Shown here: one piece after another, positions 1-5,723 of the stretch
Layout of the letters: every line of letters starts with the position of its first letter
Numbering within the stretch: position 1 is the first letter of the stretch
Assembly (NCBI GenBank): GCA_019239815.1
Contig: JAFAZL010000901.1
Span: 1 to 7,410, forward strand
Length of the DNA: 7,410 nt
Source of the DNA: Acidobacteriota bacterium
GTDB taxonomy: Bacteria; Acidobacteriota; Terriglobia; Acidoferrales; UBA7541
Reading direction: 5' to 3'
The notes under the pieces: model-generated
Told to the model about the DNA's origin: nothing
Seen by the model: only the letters and a program-made list of their open reading frames with translations
Databases searched by the model: none
Program-made: the position numbers and the translations under genes

Positions 1-1223
1 CCCGCTTTGAACTTGGCGCCGGTTCGAGCGCTCGTGCTGTACTTCGCTGCGGCTTCGGCGCGTCGATTGTGTGCGTCGCGTCGAGCTTGGCCTTTGCTTG
101 TTGCATTGGCGCGTTCGGCGGCTTTGCGCGCGGCTTCTACTGCGAGATCCCACTTATTCATCACGATGATGACGCTGCGGCCGGATTGCTCGGCATAGTT
201 GGCGATTTGCGCGTCGCCTTGCGTAACGCCCTGTTCGCCATCGACGACGAGGAGCGCGACGTCGGCGCGTTCGAGTCCTCGGCGGGCCATGACGACGCTG
301 AGCTTTTCAGCGACGAGCGTGGTTTTGCCTTTGCGGCGGATGCCGGCGGTGTCGATGAAATTGTAGAAGTGGCTGTCGTGCTCGACTTCAGTGTCGACGG
401 AATCCATCGTGGTGCCGGGGATGGGCGAGACGATAGAGCGTTCTTCGCCGACGAGGCGATTCAGAAGCGTGGATTTGCCGACGTTGGGGCGGCCGATGAT
501 GGCGACTTGAACGGGGCGATTGGGGTCGTTGTCGGTGGTTTCGCCGGCGAATTCGTTTTCGGCGTCGGCGTATTCGGGGTCAATGTCGGCGTCGGTAGAG
601 TCTGAAATCTTGCCAAGCTGAGGCGCAGCGGCCCTTCTGCTGTCGCCCTCAGGGTAAAGCTGCGCCCCTCCATGTTTTGTGGAGGTCGATACGGCCGCAG
701 TTGGCGCGGTAGATTCGGCGTGCGGATAAAACTGCTCCAGGGCGGCGTCGAGGAGGTCGTCGACGCCGGTGCCGTGTTCGGCGGCGATGGGGAAAATCGG
801 GGCGCCGAGACGATGGAACACGGCGGCGTTGTTAACCTGCGAGGTGGCGTCGACTTTATTGACGGCGACGACGAAGGGTTTGCCGGTAGCGCGGAGGAGG
901 CGAGCGAGTTCTTCGTCGAGAGGAGTCAGCCCGGCCTGGCTGTCGACGACGAGGACGAGCAGGGAAGCTTTTTTGATGGCGATATTGGCCTGGCGAAGGA
1001 TCTCTTGCGGAATGAGAGCTTTGTCGTCGGGAACGATGCCTCCGGTGTCGACGATTTCGATTTGACGGCCACGCCATTCGGCTTTGCCGTAGATGCGATC
1101 GCGCGTGATGCCGGGCTCGTTGGTGACGATGGAGCGGCGCGTGCCGGTCAAACGATTGAAGAGCGTGGACTTGCCGACGTTGGGGCGGCCGACGATCACG
1201 AGCGATGGAAGTTTTTGCGACAT
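1..1223 (-). CDS. der: GTPase Der (EngA), ribosome assembly; 3' end cut by window edge
   Basis: This is a tandem two-G-domain GTPase that acts in maturation of the 50S ribosomal subunit in the cytoplasm. About 407 residues are visible; the C-terminal KH-like domain lies beyond the left edge. The first G domain shows GRPNVGKS (12-19), GITRD (38-42), DTGG (59-62) and NKVD (122-125). The second shows GRPNVGKS (244-251), GTTMD (270-274), DTAG (291-294) and NKWD (356-359). This double set is diagnostic of Der. The two P-loops are 232 residues apart, longer than I recall for E. coli or Bacillus Der. The extra length is an acidic linker (about 170-236) that includes a translated hairpin element. After NKWD comes an Ala/Arg-rich stretch (360-407) in place of the expected short path to the G5 motif, suggesting a second insertion. 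The ATG at 1223 gives the normal N-terminus; no strong Shine-Dalgarno is visible. It lies 57 nt downstream of the amidohydrolase gene on the same strand. Confidence 0.96.
   Translation of the reverse strand, partial: MSQKLPSLVIVGRPNVGKSTLFNRLTGTRRSIVTNEPGITRDRIYGKAEWRGRQIEIVDTGGIVPDDKALIPQEILRQANIAIKKASLLVLVVDSQAGLTPLDEELARLLRATGKPFVVAVNKVDATSQVNNAAVFHRLGAPIFPIAAEHGTGVDDLLDAALEQFYPHAESTAPTAAVSTSTKHGGAQLYPEGDSRRAAAPQLGKISDSTDADIDPEYADAENEFAGETTDNDPNRPVQVAIIGRPNVGKSTLLNRLVGEERSIVSPIPGTTMDSVDTEVEHDSHFYNFIDTAGIRRKGKTTLVAEKLSVVMARRGLERADVALLVVDGEQGVTQGDAQIANYAEQSGRSVIIVMNKWDLAVEAARKAAERANATSKGQARRDAHNRRAEAAAKYSTSARTGAKFKA
617..685. repeat. REP-like hairpin element inside the der interdomain linker
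   Basis: This short segment is full of inverted repeats. CTGAGG-CG-CAGC (618-629) pairs with GCTG-CG-CCTCAG (639-652, two single-base bulges), a 12-bp stem with a 9-nt loop. GGCGCAGC (622-629) can pair instead with GCTGCGCC (659-666). CCTCCA (667-672) pairs with TGGAGG (680-685) around a 7-nt loop. The element sits in frame in the der linker (about residues 180-206). Neither adjacent G domain has such structure. The layout resembles dispersed REP-type intergenic repeats, but copy number in the genome cannot be seen here. Confidence 0.55.
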
Positions 1224-1280
1224 GTTTAGCGGACCAGAGACGTTAACACGTTTGGACAGTCGAAGCGGAACGTGGGCGCC

Positions 1281-2951
1281 TCAATTCACGGCTACCGCCT
1301 TCCCGTCGTAGACAATTTTTCCGCCGACTAGGGTCAGCACGGATACCGTCTTCGGCAGTTCGTCCGGGATGATCGCAAAGATGTCTTGCGACAGGACCGC
1401 GAGGTCAGCCAGCTTTCCAGGCTCGAGACTTCCTTTTTCTTTTTCCTCGAATTCTGCGTAGGCAGACGTGAGCGTATAGGCGATTACGGCCTGCTCGCGG
1501 GTGATCGCCTCGGAAGGTCGATCCGGATGCATCGACGCCAGCATGATGTTGAGATAGGGGTTCATCGGTCCGTCGGAACCGAGGGCCAGCGGAACCCCTG
1601 AATCCAAAAACGACTTCAAGGGTTGGGTTTTTTCCAACGGCTTCCCGTGAAAGAGCTCGGGTATCACTGTGATCATTCCGAGATGAGTCGGATTCTCGAC
1701 ATCCATGACGCCGAGTTTTTTCATTCGCGGCAGCATATCGGCGAGTACTCCATCGCCGTGTTCAAACCGCACGCGCTTTGCTGACCACACGTTTTCGCCG
1801 CCGGATGCTTCCATAGCGTCGAGCATCGCCGCGGCAGAGGGCGTTCCCGCAACATGTACGAGTAGCTGATCTTTGCTCGCGAGCGTCTCTCGCAGTATCG
1901 CGGGTATTTCCAATGGCGGAAACAATGGATCAAGCTGGAGAATTCCATCCTCCATGGATAGGTGCTCACCGCTAGACCCAGAATTGCGAGGAAGGAACGT
2001 GTTCTCCAATGGCGTTCCGTCGAGAATCCATTTCGTCCCGGTCACCGTGATCAAGGGAGAAGGGTTTCGCGGCAGACTGACGTCTTCCTGTGGATCGCGC
2101 CCAGAGGGCGTGGTGAGGGCAACGCGCATGACACGAACGCGAATCGTCGTCGGCGCCTTTTCGACGAGCGAAATGAATCGCGCGGGTGGCACGCTGGACA
2201 TGTTCTGAATCGAGGTAATGCCCAACATTACTGCTTGCTGGAGTTGGTCTCGAAGTTGACTCACGCCAACCGCGTCGGTAGTCATTGCTTCCCATACGCG
2301 ACCGGCGTTGATCACGGCATACTCGCGCAACACCCCGGTCAATTTACCGTTCGTGTCTTTCTCATACCGACCACCCATTGGATCAGGTTGGCCGTCGTGC
2401 AGATTTAGCTTCGCGAGTGCCGCGCTGTTCAGAAACTGCGCGTGACCTGTGAGCGTCGCGAGCAGTACCGGATGGCCTAATGAAATCTTGTCCAGCGACT
2501 CACGATTGACGTCGAGATTGGAGAAAATGGCCGGTCCGACTTCACCGGAGATAAACGCGCCCTCCGGAGCTTTGGCCGCTGCCGCCGTGATCGCGGACTT
2601 CACTTCGTCCCACGACGGATTCATCCCGCTTAATTTCAACTCGACGATATTGGCGGGTTCGATTCCCAAGTGTAAATGCGCGTCATTGATGCCGGGGACT
2701 ACGGTTCGTCCGCCGAGATCGATCGACTTGGTCTTTGGCCCGGCGAGTGATTTGATTCTTGGGGAATCGCCGACCGCTACGATGCGATCACCACGGATGG
2801 CGACGGCCTCTACATGGAGCTGTTGCAGATTGCTTGTGAAAATCTTTCCGTTGAACAAAATGAGATCGGGAGGCGAGGGCTGGCCCTGCAGCGGCGCGGC
2901 AGCGACAAACGCGACATAAGTGATCAGGATCGCAGAGAGATACGAGCGCAT
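1281..2951 (-). CDS. Secreted YtcJ-like metal-dependent amidohydrolase
   Basis: This is a 556-residue amidohydrolase-superfamily TIM-barrel enzyme of the Amidohydro_3/YtcJ type; members hydrolyse amide or similar C-N bonds, and the substrate cannot be read from sequence. I chose the ATG at 2951, not the in-frame one at 2978, because GGAGG (2958-2962) lies 6 nt upstream of it and a hairpin covers the earlier ATGs. A Sec-type signal peptide follows (hydrophobic core about residues 4-19, AAA before the mature part; no lipobox Cys), so the enzyme is probably exported. The N-terminal beta-sandwich start (NGKIFTSN), metal-binding HLH (92-94), GHAQFLN (169-175), KWILDG (307-312), His366, EHG (397-399) and the catalytic-type GSDGP (458-462) are present. 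The end (GSLEPGKLADLAVLSQD) is the usual C-terminal sandwich strand. The family's usual GD after the barrel His is GT here. A sigma-70-like promoter lies about 210 nt upstream. Function beyond amidohydrolase is not assignable. Confidence 0.92.
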   Translation of the reverse strand: MRSYLSAILITYVAFVAAAPLQGQPSPPDLILFNGKIFTSNLQQLHVEAVAIRGDRIVAVGDSPRIKSLAGPKTKSIDLGGRTVVPGINDAHLHLGIEPANIVELKLSGMNPSWDEVKSAITAAAAKAPEGAFISGEVGPAIFSNLDVNRESLDKISLGHPVLLATLTGHAQFLNSAALAKLNLHDGQPDPMGGRYEKDTNGKLTGVLREYAVINAGRVWEAMTTDAVGVSQLRDQLQQAVMLGITSIQNMSSVPPARFISLVEKAPTTIRVRVMRVALTTPSGRDPQEDVSLPRNPSPLITVTGTKWILDGTPLENTFLPRNSGSSGEHLSMEDGILQLDPLFPPLEIPAILRETLASKDQLLVHVAGTPSAAAMLDAMEASGGENVWSAKRVRFEHGDGVLADMLPRMKKLGVMDVENPTHLGMITVIPELFHGKPLEKTQPLKSFLDSGVPLALGSDGPMNPYLNIMLASMHPDRPSEAITREQAVIAYTLTSAYAEFEEKEKGSLEPGKLADLAVLSQDIFAIIPDELPKTVSVLTLVGGKIVYDGKAVAVN

Positions 2952-2957
2952 TGGCGT

Positions 2958-2962
2958 CCTCC
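2958..2962 (-). promoter_or_regulatory. Ribosome binding site fixing the amidohydrolase start
   Basis: GGAGG on the minus strand lies 6 nt before the ATG at 2951. The upstream in-frame ATGs at 2975-2978 have no comparable site, so this decides the start. Confidence 0.8.
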
Positions 2963-2968
2963 GAAGTG

Positions 2969-2987
2969 CGGTCATCATATATGACCG
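2969..2987 (-). promoter_or_regulatory. Perfect inverted repeat before the amidohydrolase RBS
   Basis: CGGTCAT (2969-2975) and ATGACCG (2981-2987) form a perfect 7-bp inverted repeat around a 5-nt spacer. It ends 6 nt upstream of the Shine-Dalgarno of the amidohydrolase gene. It could be an mRNA hairpin that affects translation or a repressor site. Only the symmetry is seen; the role is inferred. Confidence 0.45.
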
Positions 2988-3030
2988 AGGGTTCGCGTGG
3001 CGGGCTGCGACACCCTCCCCCGGGTGTTTT

Positions 3031-3099
3031 TGCGCAAGGATGTGATTTTAAGGGAGTTAGATTGCGAAGATGCGCAAGGATTTGATTCTAGGGGGTTTA
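3031..3099. repeat. Imperfect direct repeat, two 29-bp copies, period 40
   Basis: Copies at 3031-3059 and 3071-3099 both begin with TGCGCAAGGAT and end in a G-rich block followed by TTA. They match at 24 of 29 positions. Both lie in the leader between the predicted promoter and the amidohydrolase start. I recall similar TGCGCAAGGAT-type intergenic repeats from acidobacterial genomes, but cannot verify it here. Confidence 0.6.
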
Positions 3100-3168
3100 T
3101 GGATATAGAAGTGGGCGCGGCAGTAGAAGGTGAGGATTCGGGAGGGCTAGTCAAAGCTATCACGACCC

Positions 3169-3197
3169 ATGATACAGCATATTATCCACTCTGTCAA
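3169..3197 (-). promoter_or_regulatory. Sigma-70-like promoter pointing at the amidohydrolase
   Basis: On the minus strand TTGACA (3192-3197, 6/6 to consensus) is followed by a 17-nt spacer and TATCAT (3169-3174, 5/6). Transcription would start near 3162 and run through a leader of about 210 nt to the ATG at 2951. It lies in noncoding DNA downstream of the toxin gene, which favours a real promoter. Confidence 0.6.
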
Positions 3198-3309
3198 TGG
3201 GGATTTATAGAGTGGTACTGTTCGAATCGGTTGTTGAGCTGTCGAAATGAAGAAGAATTCGCCACAGAAATCGCGGAGGTCGTAGATCTCGATCCGGCAG
3301 CCCCAAGGG

Positions 3310-3642
3310 TCACTTCTCTTCGAAGTCCCTGGCGCCATGGCGGATGTGAAGCACGTTTACTATGCGTCTTCGTTTATCGAATTCGTAGACGATTCTGTAG
3401 ATAGGGGGTTTCCTACCGAAGAAAAGCTGGCGATCGTATTTGCTTTCCGGGGGCACTGCTCCGCGCTCGGGAAACCGATCTAGACTGTAAATCACTTCAA
3501 CGAGTGCGTTGAACCAGACGAAGGCGTTCTGGCTAGTTTGTGCACTGATTGAGTCGTACAGGTCCTGCAGGTCACGCGCCGCGCGACCCGTCAACTTAAC
3601 GCGGTATTTCACGAGAGCGCCGGAAGGATTCGAGAACATCAC
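3310..3642 (-). CDS. RelE/ParE-family toxin of a type II toxin-antitoxin pair
   Basis: This is a small basic protein of up to 110 residues with the RelE/ParE fold signature: an initial strand (KYRVKLTGRAARDL), a two-helix hairpin (DLYDSI ... WFNALVEVIYSLDRFPERG), a short RQLFFG strand, and the closing strands YRIVYEF and VNVLHIRHGARDF. The family either cleaves ribosome-bound mRNA (RelE) or inhibits DNA gyrase (ParE); the sequence alone does not decide which. The start is uncertain: GTG at 3642, ATG at 3639, or GTG at 3612, which gives MKYRVKL and fits the usual family N-terminus best. No start has a clear Shine-Dalgarno, so translational coupling is likely. The gene overlaps the upstream antitoxin by 47 nt, or 17 nt with the later start. 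Antitoxin-first order is canonical for type II modules. No truncation is visible. Confidence 0.88.
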   Translation of the reverse strand: MMFSNPSGALVKYRVKLTGRAARDLQDLYDSISAQTSQNAFVWFNALVEVIYSLDRFPERGAVPPESKYDRQLFFGRKPPIYRIVYEFDKRRRIVNVLHIRHGARDFEEK

Positions 3643-3886
3643 GCGCCGGTCGCACGCGGCCCTTCTTCACATCTCCGTGTCCTTGGCGGATGCCTTCAGC
3701 TGCGTCTGCACGGGCGGCAATGTCGAGCAGGCGTTGATAAGCTTCAGCGTCTTGCACGACCGCCTCGGCCTTTCCGTTGACGGTGAGAACAAGGGGGCGC
3801 TTTGTTTTCTTGAGATGTTTCATGAACCGGGCTGGGTTGCGCCGGAACGTGGTCATGGCTTGAATATCTTTTTTGATGTCGAGCAT
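3596..3886 (-). CDS. Phd/YefM-family antitoxin
   Basis: This 96-residue protein binds and neutralises the adjacent toxin and normally represses its own operon. The N-terminal half has the Phd/YefM pattern: a first helix region (DIKKDIQAMTTFRRNPARFMKHL), a strand PLVLTVNGKAEAVVQ (31-45), then DAEAYQRLLDIAARADAAEGIRQG, the usual linking helix. The charged C-terminal tail (GDVKKGRVRPARDVLESFRRSRE) is the toxin-wrapping part in this family. A longer reading in this frame back to 4246 is a shadow of the hydroxylase gene. The ATG at 3886 is chosen because CTGAGGG (3892-3898) sits 5 nt upstream and the family start matches. A perfect palindrome lies 24 nt before the start. Confidence 0.9.
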   Translation of the reverse strand: MLDIKKDIQAMTTFRRNPARFMKHLKKTKRPLVLTVNGKAEAVVQDAEAYQRLLDIAARADAAEGIRQGHGDVKKGRVRPARDVLESFRRSREIPR

Positions 3887-3905
3887 GCGAACCCTCAGAA
3901 CATCG

Positions 3906-3928
3906 ATATTAGCACCTTTAAAGGTGCT
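3906..3928 (-). promoter_or_regulatory. 18-bp palindromic operator candidate of the toxin-antitoxin operon
   Basis: AGCACCTTT-AAAGGTGCT (3911-3928) is a perfect 18-bp palindrome. A -10-like TAATAT (4/6) occupies 3906-3911 on the minus strand and touches its edge, so a bound dimer would sit in the promoter spacer. No convincing -35 is seen. Phd/YefM antitoxins autoregulate through such palindromes; binding here is inferred from position and symmetry. Confidence 0.6.
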
Positions 3929-3959
3929 GCGTGAGCGAGAAATGCTCGGGGAATGAGGT

Positions 3960-3991
3960 TCGGGCTTCGACGGGGCAGTCGCGAAGCCCGA
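3960..3991 (-). terminator. Hairpin after the hydroxylase gene, terminator-like
   Basis: CGGGCTTCG (3961-3969) pairs perfectly with CGAAGCCCG (3982-3990), extended by T3960-A3991, around a 12-nt loop. On the minus strand it begins 8 nt after the hydroxylase stop codon. No T run follows, so it is not a classical intrinsic terminator. It may stop transcription weakly or protect the mRNA 3' end, separating this gene from the toxin-antitoxin operon. Confidence 0.5.
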
Positions 3992-3998
3992 GCGGGCG

Positions 3999-4718
3999 TT
4001 AGTAGCTGTCGCGGAAGAGGAGCATGCGGCCCAGGTGGCGTTCGTGGTTGTCGGGGAAGCCGCATTGCGCGGCGAAAGTGTCGGTTTCGCGGAAGGTGCC
4101 GAAGAGGCGGTCCCACCAGGTGATGTCTCCGTAGTTGAAGCGATGCAAATCGAGTTGGTGATGGACGGAGTGATGTTCGGGGCGCTGGAGGAAGTAGCCC
4201 ATCCACTGCGGGGTCCGGAGATTGCTGTGATAGAAGTACTCGCCAAATACGGCGAACACGTTGTAACAGGCGGCGCCCGCCATGGAAGCGCCGAGGAATG
4301 AAAACATCAGCGCGCTGACGATCATCGAGTCCGCGGTGATTTCTAACGGATGTTTGTAGAAAGCGGTCAACGCCTCGATGCGGCTGGGGCTGTGGTGAAT
4401 CTGGTGACAGACGCGCCAGAGAAAATTGGAATCGTGGCGCGCGCGATGCCACCAATAGAAGACGAAGGTTCCAATGAACCATCCGACGAAGCCTTCCAGC
4501 AGCGGAGGCATTTTGCCGCCCAAATGGAAGAGCGACCATCGCTGAAACCAGTGGTTCCAGACAGCGCCGACGAGGAGAACGAGCGAAATCTGGCAGGCGT
4601 TCAGAAAGGCCGCACGCAAATACCAACCGGGAGCTTCGGGAAGTTCGCGGCCGGGGAGTACGCGTTCGAGCACGAAGAAAAACATCGTGATGGCGACGAT
4701 CAAGGCAACTTGAATCAT
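3999..4718 (-). CDS. Fatty acid hydroxylase/sterol desaturase family membrane enzyme
   Basis: This 239-residue integral membrane protein belongs to the non-haem di-iron hydroxylase family (FA_hydroxylase, PF04116). Such enzymes use O2 to hydroxylate or desaturate lipids at the cytoplasmic membrane; the substrate (fatty acid, hopanoid, carotenoid or ether lipid) is not readable. The three histidine clusters are intact: HRARH (91-95), HQIHH (105-109) and EHHSVHH (181-187), with extra His123, His164 and His192. Hydrophobic segments lie about 2-20, 36-55, 75-90 and 132-160. The ATG at 4718 is preceded by AGGGG (4726-4730) at 7 nt; an in-frame start at 4832 would add 38 residues without membrane character and lacks that site. 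It is transcribed away from the GntR regulator, from which it is separated by 221 nt with two inverted repeats. A hairpin follows the stop. Confidence 0.92.
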   Translation of the reverse strand: MIQVALIVAITMFFFVLERVLPGRELPEAPGWYLRAAFLNACQISLVLLVGAVWNHWFQRWSLFHLGGKMPPLLEGFVGWFIGTFVFYWWHRARHDSNFLWRVCHQIHHSPSRIEALTAFYKHPLEITADSMIVSALMFSFLGASMAGAACYNVFAVFGEYFYHSNLRTPQWMGYFLQRPEHHSVHHQLDLHRFNYGDITWWDRLFGTFRETDTFAAQCGFPDNHERHLGRMLLFRDSY

Positions 4719-4751
4719 TCTATTTCCCCTCTCGATTCCGTGTAGACATCC

Positions 4752-4766
4752 ACGGAACGTTTCCGT
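4752..4766. promoter_or_regulatory. Inverted repeat upstream of the hydroxylase gene
   Basis: ACGGAA (4752-4757) and TTCCGT (4761-4766) form a perfect 6-bp inverted repeat with a 3-nt spacer, 33 nt before the hydroxylase start. Its place in the divergent region makes it a candidate regulator site or leader hairpin. Only the symmetry is seen. Confidence 0.35.
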
Positions 4767-4810
4767 CACAAGCAGAATGGAGGAAGTGCGGAAGGGCGTG
4801 TGGGCCGGGA

Positions 4811-4832
4811 GTGACAGAACTTTGACTGTCAC
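4811..4832. promoter_or_regulatory. GTGACAG-N8-CTGTCAC inverted repeat, regulator site candidate
   Basis: A perfect 7-bp inverted repeat (4811-4817 and 4826-4832) with an 8-nt centre lies midway between the hydroxylase and GntR genes. GntR-type regulators usually bind such dyads close to their own gene, so this is the best candidate operator for the adjacent regulator, possibly acting on both directions. No strong -35/-10 pair was found next to it on either strand. Confidence 0.4.
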
Positions 4833-4864
4833 ATTGCGACAGGTTGCTGCGGGCTACACAAAAT

Positions 4865-4883
4865 CGCCGGCAAGATGCCGGCG
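4865..4883. repeat. CGCCGGC/GCCGGCG hairpin repeat
   Basis: CGCCGGC (4865-4871) and GCCGGCG (4877-4883) form a perfect 7-bp stem with loop AAGAT, followed by CTACC. This form (ccggc-AAGAT-gccgg-CGCTACC) resembles a hairpin I recall as widely dispersed in several bacterial phyla. It lies 57 nt before the GntR start, within its probable leader. Confidence 0.5.
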
Positions 4884-4939
4884 CTACCGGAGAGCTTCAT
4901 CGTTCAGGGCGAGACAGATAGAATGCCGAAGTTGCGACC

Positions 4940-5686
4940 ATGCAGATTCACCTGAGCCGAAACAACGACGTTCCGTTGCAGGAGCAGATTGCGGAACAGG
5001 TCGTGTTCCTGATCAGCACCGGCAAGCTTCGGGCAGGTCAACGACTGCCAAGCGTTCGAACGATGGCGGTGCGCCTAAAAATTCATCACAACACCGTGAG
5101 TAAGGCGTACCAAGAACTCGTGAAACGGGGCTGGCTTGTGCGCCGGCAAGGGAGCCGATTGTTTGTGGAGGCCGCTGCAGGATCGGTCGAGCCGTCGGTG
5201 AAGAGCGATCTAGACGGGTTGATCAACGAAACGATTTGGCGCGCACGGGAGATGGGATATTCGCTGCAACTGCTGCAAGAGCGGGTGATGGAGCGAGTCT
5301 ATTCAGCGCCGCCCGATTGTGTCGTGGTCGTGGAAGAGGAACCTGGTCTGCGCGAGATCATTCGAACCGAATTGATTTCGAGAGTCACCCGCGGTGTGGT
5401 CGCATATTCGCCGGAGCAGCTTCCGAAGAGCCCGGAACTTGCGGCGCGAGCGCAGGTGACGGCGCCGGACTACGCGGTACGAATGGTGAAGTCGATTGTG
5501 CCGCGAGACCGGCCGTGCGTGCCGCTGACTTTTTCGGGAGCGGACGAATACGTCAAATTGGTTCAAGAACTGACGCAGCCGTCGGTGATTGGCGTCGCGT
5601 CGATCAGCATGCGAATGTTGACTCTGTCTGCGCAGCGCGACTATGGTGGCGGTAAACGGGAGAAAGTAACGCGCCAGCGACGGTAG
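4940..5686 (+). CDS. GntR-family transcriptional regulator, C-terminus probably shortened
   Basis: This is a 248-residue DNA-binding regulator. Residues 1-76 are a complete GntR winged helix-turn-helix: VPLQEQIAEQV (11-21), GKLRAGQRLPSVRTMA (28-43), the recognition helix region HHNTVSKAYQELVKRGWL (49-66) and the wing RRQGSRLFV (68-76). The start at 4940 matches the usual GntR/YtrA beginning exactly, although no clear Shine-Dalgarno precedes it. Residues 90-230 are an alpha/beta region (VVVVEEEPGLREIIRTELIS, PSVIGVASISMRML) that looks like a ligand-sensing domain; I cannot name the ligand. The end (RDYGGGKREKVTRQRR) is a short basic tail. Related proteins, as I remember them, continue well past the VASIS-type strand, so the domain may be truncated or frameshifted. 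The SMR-like gene follows 37 nt downstream and is probably co-transcribed; the hydroxylase gene is divergent. Confidence 0.85.
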   Translation: MQIHLSRNNDVPLQEQIAEQVVFLISTGKLRAGQRLPSVRTMAVRLKIHHNTVSKAYQELVKRGWLVRRQGSRLFVEAAAGSVEPSVKSDLDGLINETIWRAREMGYSLQLLQERVMERVYSAPPDCVVVVEEEPGLREIIRTELISRVTRGVVAYSPEQLPKSPELAARAQVTAPDYAVRMVKSIVPRDRPCVPLTFSGADEYVKLVQELTQPSVIGVASISMRMLTLSAQRDYGGGKREKVTRQRR

Positions 5687-5723
5687 CAGCAGAACGCGAT
5701 CCGAAAACGATTGAACGTATTGG

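Larger units (their letters stand above)
2979..3309. other. 331-base gap upstream of the amidohydrolase, no gene
   Basis: I see no credible coding region here. The stretch holds half of the inverted repeat at 2969-2987, a small hairpin ACACCC/GGGTGT (3010-3027) followed by a T run, a direct repeat of period 40 (3031-3099), and a minus-strand promoter (3169-3197). The 3198-3309 part holds nothing I recognise. Open frames that cross it have protein sequences unlike any family I know and contradict the toxin gene. Confidence 0.6.

Noticed and set aside
69..1229. Long plus-strand open frames across the left end (69-605 and 672-1229)
   Set aside because: They are antisense to der, which carries two complete sets of GTPase motifs. 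Their Asp/Gly/Val-rich proteins are typical shadows of a GC-rich gene.
3010..3031. ACACCC/GGGTGT hairpin followed by Ts, intrinsic terminator on the plus strand
   Set aside because: No plus-strand gene ends upstream; the neighbouring genes are all on the minus strand. It is more likely part of a repeat.
2975..3163. Possible 62-residue leader peptide before the amidohydrolase
   Set aside because: Its ATG would fall at the predicted transcript start, it has no ribosome binding site, and it is translated repeat sequence rich in Ser and Pro.
2997..3404. Plus-strand 135-residue open frame
   Set aside because: It overlaps the toxin gene, crosses the direct repeat and promoter, lacks a ribosome binding site and resembles no family.
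3886..4246. N-terminal extension of the antitoxin to 216 residues
   Set aside because: The added part is a Ser/Thr/Ala-rich shadow of the hydroxylase gene, and the ATG at 3886 has a good ribosome binding site.
4350..4745. Plus-strand 131-residue open frame inside the hydroxylase region
   Set aside because: It is antisense to the hydroxylase, whose histidine clusters are intact.
4923..4955. Ten-codon upstream ORF overlapping the GntR start
   Set aside because: It is in another frame and very short, without a clear ribosome binding site; a chance occurrence is likely.
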